Assembly (NCBI GenBank): GCA_027038385.1
Contig: JALVXE010000217.1
Location: forward strand, 1-5,818
Reading direction: 5' to 3'
Source: Thermotogaceae bacterium
GTDB taxonomy: Bacteria; Thermotogota; Thermotogae; Thermotogales; Thermotogaceae
Length of the DNA stretch: 5,818 nt
This document shows positions 1 to 5,818 of the stretch, one piece after another (the stretch's first letter is position 1; every line of letters begins with the position of its first letter). The notes under the pieces are model-generated. The model did not search any database and was not told where the DNA came from. It was given only the letters and a program-made list of their open reading frames with translations. The translations under genes and the position numbers were made by a program.

Positions 1-529
1 CGGCCTTCATCTGCTTGCTCATGGCGTCCATTATGTCCTTTGGAGGATCAATCTTTTTGATCTCAACCCTCGTTATCCTCACGCCCCACTTGTCTGTGGC
101 CTCATCCAGAACCTCTCTGAGCTTCAGATTTATCTTCTCCCTCGAAGTCAGGGTTTGATCCAGTTCCAGTTCTCCAATGACGTTCCTCAGGTTCGTCTGA
201 GCCAGCTTAACGGTGGCCATGTCGAAATTGCTCACGTTGTATATCACCCGGTATGCGTCCGTGACTTCGTAGTATATAACTGCGTCGACGGTCACTATGA
301 CGTTGTCCTTAGTTATAACCTCCTGAGGTGGAACATCGATCACCCGCTCCCTCATATCGACTTTTATCATCTTGTCGAAGAACGGAACTATCATGTGAAG
401 GCCAGAGCTGACTTCCTTTCGAAACTTTCCAAGTCTCTCTATGAGCCCTCTCTCGTACGGACGAACGACCTTTACGGAAGCTGCAGCGAATATGATGAGA
501 AAGAAAGCAAGGACTATGAGACCTATCAA
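1..529 (-). CDS. SPFH/slipin (QmcA/HflC-like) membrane protein, 5' part
   Basis: The first 176 codons are present and the gene continues past base 1. The N-terminus is a single hydrophobic anchor (about residues 2-17, [15 protein letters not shown]), followed at once by [15 protein letters not shown], the typical opening of stomatin/prohibitin (SPFH) domains. Further SPFH signatures follow: [11 protein letters not shown], the [20 protein letters not shown] block near residues 66-85, and [17 protein letters not shown] and TSREKIN near residues 110-130. [16 protein letters not shown] near residues 148-163 is typical of QmcA/HflC-type paraslipins. The family forms large membrane-associated oligomers that organise membrane domains and often modulate FtsH-type proteases or work with an NfeD partner; that role is family knowledge. 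The start is the TTG at 529-527, chosen because AGGAGG lies 8 nt upstream and the anchor begins immediately. A GTG three codons upstream falls inside the ribosome binding site. The gene has its own promoter and is first in its transcript. The usual C-terminal coiled coil lies outside the window. Confidence 0.93.
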   Translation of the reverse strand, partial: MIGLIVLAFFLIIFAAASVKVVRPYERGLIERLGKFRKEVSSGLHMIVPFFDKMIKVDMRERVIDVPPQEVITKDNVIVTVDAVIYYEVTDAYRVIYNVSNFDMATVKLAQTNLRNVIGELELDQTLTSREKINLKLREVLDEATDKWGVRITRVEIKKIDPPKDIMDAMSKQMKA

Positions 530-537
530 AAAAACCA

Positions 538-543
538 CCTCCT
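538..543 (-). promoter_or_regulatory. Ribosome binding site that fixes the TTG start of the slipin gene
   Basis: AGGAGG, within a longer AAAGGAGGTG match to the anti-Shine-Dalgarno sequence, ends 8 nt before TTG at 529. No ATG with a better-placed site occurs nearby, so the TTG start is well supported. Confidence 0.8.
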
Positions 544-550
544 TTTTTCG

Positions 551-559
551 AGTATACCA
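551..559 (-). promoter_or_regulatory. Extended -10 promoter for the slipin gene
   Basis: On the minus strand the sequence TGG-TATACT matches the sigma-70-type extended -10 (TGn-TATAAT, 5 of 6 in the hexamer). I see no convincing -35 hexamer 16-18 nt upstream, which is usual for extended -10 promoters. Transcription would begin near 544-545, giving a leader of only about 15 nt, just enough for the ribosome binding site. Confidence 0.55.
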
Positions 560-621
560 CGAAGGATTTAGCTGGGTGTTCGGAGAAATATCTATACGAG
601 CAGAGGAACGGGGGGATACAC

Positions 622-816
622 ATGAAGATAAGGGGTGTGTCAGCAAGAGAAATAGAGTACTACCTTCAAAAGAGGGGAAAAAGGCTCAAGGTGAAGCTGG
701 AATACCAAGGAAACCTCCTCGAAAAGATAAAGATCGATGAGGAAAAGAGGAGGGTGAGGAAGAAAAATAGAATTGGCGGCGGGGCGACTAAGGGACTCAT
801 AGATTTCCTCGCATAA
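622..816 (+). CDS. Small basic hypothetical protein (64 aa)
   Basis: I do not recognise this protein. It is 64 residues long and strongly basic: I count 19 Lys/Arg against 8 Asp/Glu. The N-terminal part (residues 6-18, [13 protein letters not shown]) reads as an amphipathic helix. Two short strand-like stretches follow (LKVKLEY and LEKIKID), then a Lys/Arg-rich segment (residues 42-50) and a glycine-rich tail ([13 protein letters not shown]). No membrane segment, cysteine or histidine is present. A G-rich site (GGGGGA, 611-616) precedes ATG 622 by 5 nt. Codon use (AGG, AGA, ATA, GAA, AAG) matches the neighbouring genes, and a strong terminator begins at the stop codon, so it is probably a real monocistronic gene. 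It is divergent from the slipin gene and convergent with the EEP gene. The charge suggests nucleic-acid or ribosome binding, but that is inference only. Confidence 0.7.
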   Translation: MKIRGVSAREIEYYLQKRGKRLKVKLEYQGNLLEKIKIDEEKRRVRKKNRIGGGATKGLIDFLA

Positions 817-842
817 CTGGCGGAAACTCCGCCAGTTTTTTT
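815..842 (+). terminator. Intrinsic terminator of the 64-aa gene
   Basis: A perfect GC-rich inverted repeat, AACTGGCGGA (815-824) and TCCGCCAGTT (828-837), encloses a 3-nt loop and is followed by a run of T to 842. The stem begins inside the TAA stop codon of the 64-aa gene. On the minus strand the same hairpin lies just after the EEP stop codon, but there an A run precedes the stem and no T run follows, so it should end plus-strand transcripts much better than minus-strand ones. Confidence 0.9.
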
Positions 843-1884
843 ATCTCTTCATCTCGAAAACCGCTATCACAGGGTTGTGATCCGAATATGCAAAATCAAG
901 ATCTATTCCATGCACGCTCAGAACTTTCACGTTGGGTGATACTAGGAACCCATCTATTATCGTAACGAATGTCTTTCCTTTCACGTACGAGGATTTGACC
1001 GCTCTGTTCGATGGTGTGTTTTCATCTATGACCCATTTCCATCCTTTCGGTGCCCAGTCTTTTGGAAGGGGTTTGTAGAACTCCTCAGGTTTCTCCGTGT
1101 ACTTGAACTTTCCACCGAGCATCAGGTTCCAATCCCCACCTATTATCACGTAGTTCCCTTTTCTGTATTCGCTGGTTATGAATTTCTTTATGAAATCAAG
1201 CTGTTCTTTTCTCTGATATCCACTGTCAAAAGCCGAATTGTGTGTGTTTATCAAAACCCACTCCTTTCCATCCGGAGCAGGAATCCTGATCACTATCATG
1301 CATCTGTCAAGGTAAAAGAGGTTCTTGGGCCATGGATACTGACCGGGGAGAGCAACCCTGATGGGATCGTGGAAATCGTATTTCGAAAAAGTTGCCATAC
1401 CTCCTGAAACTCTGCCCATAGGATGCGTTATGGGAACGGGTACGAAATCCACGACGTAGTTGTACGCGAAGACGGATGCGAAATCCTTGAGAACGTCTCT
1501 AAGTTTCTCATACTCATCTGTGTGATAGCTCCTGTCGCTGTCCCTGTCGACTTCTTGAAAATACATCACGTCGCTTACCAAGGAATACTTCGAGACGACT
1601 TTCAAGATTCCATTGAGGTACTCCTCGAACTTGTCTTTGGGCGGTATGGACGTCGTCCCGCCGTCCGCGAAGAAGTCCATATCCTTTCCAAGACCTGCAT
1701 ATCCTATGTTCCATGTGAATATGGTCAATCTGTCAGGCGAAAACTTTCTGGCGTTTCCTTCTTTCTCCAAGTTCACAACCGCGGGTGGTCTGTAATCTCT
1801 GATCGTCTCAACGGCTAGAAAACCTCCGAATAGGAGTACGACTCCAGCCAAACCTATCAAAACCCATTTAACGACGTCATTCAT
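841..1884 (-). CDS. Membrane-anchored endonuclease/exonuclease/phosphatase (EEP) family hydrolase
   Basis: The 347-residue protein has one N-terminal hydrophobic helix (about residues 6-25) without a lipobox, followed by a complete EEP-fold domain (about residues 52-345). The catalytic motifs occur in the family order: TWNIGY with N59, FQEVD with E111, NTH with H215, GGDWN with D251 and N253, IIDGFLVS with D311, and SDHNPV with D335/H336. This is the Mg-dependent phosphodiesterase/nuclease set shared by DNase I, ExoIII, sphingomyelinases and inositol phosphatases. The substrate cannot be read from the sequence: DNA, a phospholipid head group or a nucleotide are all possible. If the helix is a signal anchor, the domain lies outside the cytoplasmic membrane, but the flanking charges do not settle the topology. 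ATG 1884 overlaps the end of the cyclase gene by 8 bp, and its ribosome binding site lies inside that gene, so translational coupling is likely. It is the last gene of the minus-strand operon. Confidence 0.88.
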   Translation of the reverse strand: MNDVVKWVLIGLAGVVLLFGGFLAVETIRDYRPPAVVNLEKEGNARKFSPDRLTIFTWNIGYAGLGKDMDFFADGGTTSIPPKDKFEEYLNGILKVVSKYSLVSDVMYFQEVDRDSDRSYHTDEYEKLRDVLKDFASVFAYNYVVDFVPVPITHPMGRVSGGMATFSKYDFHDPIRVALPGQYPWPKNLFYLDRCMIVIRIPAPDGKEWVLINTHNSAFDSGYQRKEQLDFIKKFITSEYRKGNYVIIGGDWNLMLGGKFKYTEKPEEFYKPLPKDWAPKGWKWVIDENTPSNRAVKSSYVKGKTFVTIIDGFLVSPNVKVLSVHGIDLDFAYSDHNPVIAVFEMKR

Positions 1885-3373
1885 AGTACCCCCTCCTTTT
1901 TTTCAAATTTCTTTTCATTTCGTACATCTTTCTATCAGCTGATTTTATCGATTCTACCAGGTTCCCAACGAAATCAGATATCCCGTATGAGAAACTCAAG
2001 CCAACTGAGTTCTCGAAGTTTCTCCTTATCTCCTCAACTATCTCCACTGCGCTTTCGGTATCGCATCCGTTCAGGATGATGACGAACTCATCTCCACCGT
2101 ATCTTATGAATATGTCGTCCCTTCTCAATCTGTTCATAACCACATCCGCAAGCTTCTTCAGAATTTCATCACCCTTCTCATGCCCATAAGTGTCGTTGAA
2201 AGATTTGAAATCGTCAAGATCCATAAAAACAAGACTTCCCTTTACATTGCTCGGTATCTCATTGAAAACCCTCCTGTTGAACGCACCTGTTAGAGGATCC
2301 AGAAGTGATTTCTTACGTGTGAGGAGTACGGTGGCGCTGAGGTTTTTGTATTCGCTGTAAAGATGTTCTATAACGACGAACATGGAACACGCCGCACCGA
2401 AACTCAGGAGTCCCGGGTTCGGAAACTTCCAGACGGAAACCGCAGAGTAAAATGAAGAGAGTGTTAAAAAAGTAAACGGTGCCGCAAACTCGCTCCTCTT
2501 CTTGATAATTATCTCAACGAGGATGTCTATGATCAAGACTATCATAAGAGGTGACAAGATGAACGCAAAAGTTCTTGCACTTCTAAAATCTGGGATAACC
2601 ATTGGAACTATCGATAATGCTATCATAGACAACGTGAAACTCTTGGATGGAGGGTTCCTGAGTACAACCCTTTTCACAGAGTAGAAATAGCTCACCAGTG
2701 CGAGAAATGGAAGTGAGTAATAAACCCTCCTCATGAGCAGAAAAGCGTCTTTTCTCATGAAAATGCCTAGGTACGAATAATCGAGCATGAAGAAAGCAGA
2801 AATTATCATAGATATTCCGAAGAGAAGGTTCCCACGAGGATCGGGGGTTTGGGAGGATATCCTTGTGATCAAAAAACCGAGAACGATGGCCATACCGAAA
2901 AACATCGTAGGGAATTCCGAAAAGAGAAGGTCAGACAGGAAGACTCTAGTCCATGGATTTTTAGATATGTAAGGAGGCCAGTTCACCTTGACATCGTACA
3001 ACACGAAGCTTTTTATAGAGACGAAGTTCTCCCCACCATTCAAATCCAGCGGAACCACGAACGTCTTGGTCCACATCCTGGAATGATGACTCTTATCCCC
3101 AGCCTGCCATATCATTTTACCGTTCAAGAATACCTCGATGTTGCTCAGTCCCATCCTAGGGAGTATCAAAAACTCCTTTCCATCACCCTTTAGAGTGGTA
3201 TCCATCTCTATCCATCTGGGGCTACTCACCTTCACATGGTAGGGAAACCTGATTACCTTTCCGTCTGCGGTCCACGAAGGAATGACACCGCTTGGTTTAG
3301 CGACATATGAAATGAACAGCAGAAGGGCTGTGAAGAAAACTGCTGCTCTGATAACTGAAAGCCAGAGCCTCAA
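1877..3373 (-). CDS. Membrane sensor diguanylate cyclase (extracytoplasmic beta domain, membrane helices, GGDEF)
   Basis: The 498-residue protein makes cyclic di-GMP from two GTP at the membrane. An N-terminal signal-anchor helix (about residues 7-24) is followed by a beta-rich extracytoplasmic region (about 38-130, including NIEVFLNGKMIWQAGD), reminiscent of jelly-roll carbohydrate-binding domains. About six or seven hydrophobic helices follow between residues 150 and 335, an architecture like the 7TMR-DISM receptors. A short linker (336-356) leads to the GGDEF domain (about 357-490). The domain begins with the usual DPLTGAFNRR and contains MDLDDFKSFNDTYGH (metal Asp in 385-388), RYGGDEF (active-site GGDEF at 426-430) and SYGISD. 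An intact product-inhibition site RxxD (R417-D420, RRDD) stands exactly five residues before GGDEF. All visible key residues suggest an active, feedback-controlled cyclase. The ligand is unknown. The start is TTG 3373, with GAGGTG just upstream and an extended -10 promoter. It is the first gene of an operon with the EEP gene and diverges from DUF721-gyrB. Confidence 0.92.
   Translation of the reverse strand: MRLWLSVIRAAVFFTALLLFISYVAKPSGVIPSWTADGKVIRFPYHVKVSSPRWIEMDTTLKGDGKEFLILPRMGLSNIEVFLNGKMIWQAGDKSHHSRMWTKTFVVPLDLNGGENFVSIKSFVLYDVKVNWPPYISKNPWTRVFLSDLLFSEFPTMFFGMAIVLGFLITRISSQTPDPRGNLLFGISMIISAFFMLDYSYLGIFMRKDAFLLMRRVYYSLPFLALVSYFYSVKRVVLRNPPSKSFTLSMIALSIVPMVIPDFRSARTFAFILSPLMIVLIIDILVEIIIKKRSEFAAPFTFLTLSSFYSAVSVWKFPNPGLLSFGAACSMFVVIEHLYSEYKNLSATVLLTRKKSLLDPLTGAFNRRVFNEIPSNVKGSLVFMDLDDFKSFNDTYGHEKGDEILKKLADVVMNRLRRDDIFIRYGGDEFVIILNGCDTESAVEIVEEIRRNFENSVGLSFSYGISDFVGNLVESIKSADRKMYEMKRNLKKRRGYYE
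1892..1897 (-). promoter_or_regulatory. Ribosome binding site of the EEP gene, inside the cyclase coding region
   Basis: AGGAGG ends 7 nt before ATG 1884. It is read in the cyclase frame as the Arg-Arg-Gly near its C-terminus (KKRRGYYE). The upstream TGA (1879-1877) falls just inside the EEP gene, so ribosomes finishing the cyclase end at the EEP start. Confidence 0.75.
2731..2760. repeat. Imperfect inverted repeat inside the cyclase gene
   Basis: Two arms of 12 complementary bases (TCATGA plus GAAAAG) flank a 3-nt loop, with a 3-base bulge (GCA on the plus strand) in one arm. The repeat encodes part of a charged loop between membrane helices (around MRKDAFLLMR, residues 206-215). No T run follows it on either strand, so it is not an intrinsic terminator. 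It may be a chance structure favoured by the repeated Met-Arg codons. Confidence 0.4.
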
Positions 3374-3378
3374 AATTT

Positions 3379-3384
3379 CACCTC
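3379..3384 (-). promoter_or_regulatory. Ribosome binding site that fixes the TTG start of the cyclase gene
   Basis: GAGGTG on the minus strand ends 5 nt before TTG 3373. The hydrophobic anchor begins a few residues later, as expected for a true N-terminus, and no ATG with a comparable site lies nearby. Confidence 0.75.
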
Positions 3385-3393
3385 AATTTCTTA

Positions 3394-3402
3394 ATTTTAC
3401 CA
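3394..3402 (-). promoter_or_regulatory. Extended -10 promoter for the cyclase-EEP operon
   Basis: The minus strand reads TGG-TAAAAT, an extended -10 with 5 of 6 consensus hexamer bases. No good -35 is visible. The -10 ends 21 nt before the TTG start, against 22 nt for the slipin gene, so the leader would again be about 14 nt. The same AT tract (3391-3399) could act as a weak plus-strand -10 (TAATTT), but I see no supporting -35 for it. Confidence 0.5.
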
Positions 3403-3419
3403 CAACGATTCAATGGATT

Positions 3420-5818
<2,399 letters not shown>

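Noticed and set aside
155..571. 138-codon plus-strand frame opposite the slipin gene
   Set aside because: The minus strand gives a textbook SPFH domain; the plus-strand translation has no family features.
441..740. 99-codon plus-strand frame overlapping the 64-aa gene in another frame
   Set aside because: Its first half is antisense to the slipin gene and crosses the divergent promoter; the 622-816 frame has the ribosome binding site, lineage-typical codons and the terminator.
622..816. HicA-type toxin, from the N-terminal [13 protein letters not shown] resemblance
   Set aside because: There is no GSH(H) catalytic histidine (no histidine at all) and no HicB antitoxin frame beside it.
1423..1818. 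Plus-strand frame of 131 codons within the EEP gene
   Set aside because: It is antisense to the EEP catalytic motifs, with no ribosome binding site or recognisable domain.
3282..3419. Upstream extension of the DUF721 frame
   Set aside because: It would overlap the 5' end of the divergent cyclase gene and run through its promoter, and the extra residues do not resemble DUF721 N-termini.

Overview
The window looks like a chromosomal segment from a thermophilic bacterium of the Thermotogales (Thermotoga or Pseudothermotoga-like). The basis is the gyrB product, which closely resembles the T. maritima GyrB as I remember it. Supporting signs are heavy use of AGA/AGG and ATA codons, Lys/Glu/Arg/Val/Ile-rich proteins, strong GGAGGTGAT-type ribosome binding sites, frequent TTG starts and very tight gene packing. 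No database search was possible, so the assignment rests on reading alone.

Layout. (1) Bases 1-529, minus: 5' part of a membrane-anchored SPFH/slipin (QmcA/HflC-like) gene that runs off the left edge. (2) Bases 530-621: a 92-bp divergent intergenic region with a good extended -10 promoter for the slipin gene. (3) Bases 622-816, plus: a 64-residue, very basic protein that I do not recognise, followed at once by a strong intrinsic terminator (815-842). (4) Bases 841-3373, minus: a two-gene operon. Its promoter-proximal gene encodes a membrane diguanylate cyclase (signal anchor, extracytoplasmic beta domain, multi-helix membrane block, GGDEF domain). The second encodes a membrane-anchored endonuclease/exonuclease/phosphatase (EEP) family hydrolase, and the two genes overlap by 8 bp. 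(5) Bases 3374-3419: a 46-bp divergent intergenic region. (6) Bases 3420-5818, plus: a compact operon of a DUF721/DciA-like protein, DNA gyrase subunit B, and the start of a small single-pass membrane protein that overlaps the gyrB stop by 4 bp and runs off the right edge.

How the genes fit together. The plus-strand operon concerns replication and DNA topology: DciA-family proteins are replicative-helicase operators, and DUF721 next to gyrB is a recurrent arrangement in bacteria. The minus-strand pair looks like envelope signalling: the cyclase probably senses something outside the cytoplasmic membrane and makes c-di-GMP, and the EEP hydrolase is translationally coupled to it. The two operons share a very short divergent control region with overlapping AT-rich -10 elements. 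I see no tRNA, rRNA, CRISPR, insertion sequence or phage gene. The most unusual points are the cyclase/EEP coupling, the orphan basic 64-residue protein, and a repeated arrangement of extended -10, very short leader and TTG start. None of these is a clear new system.
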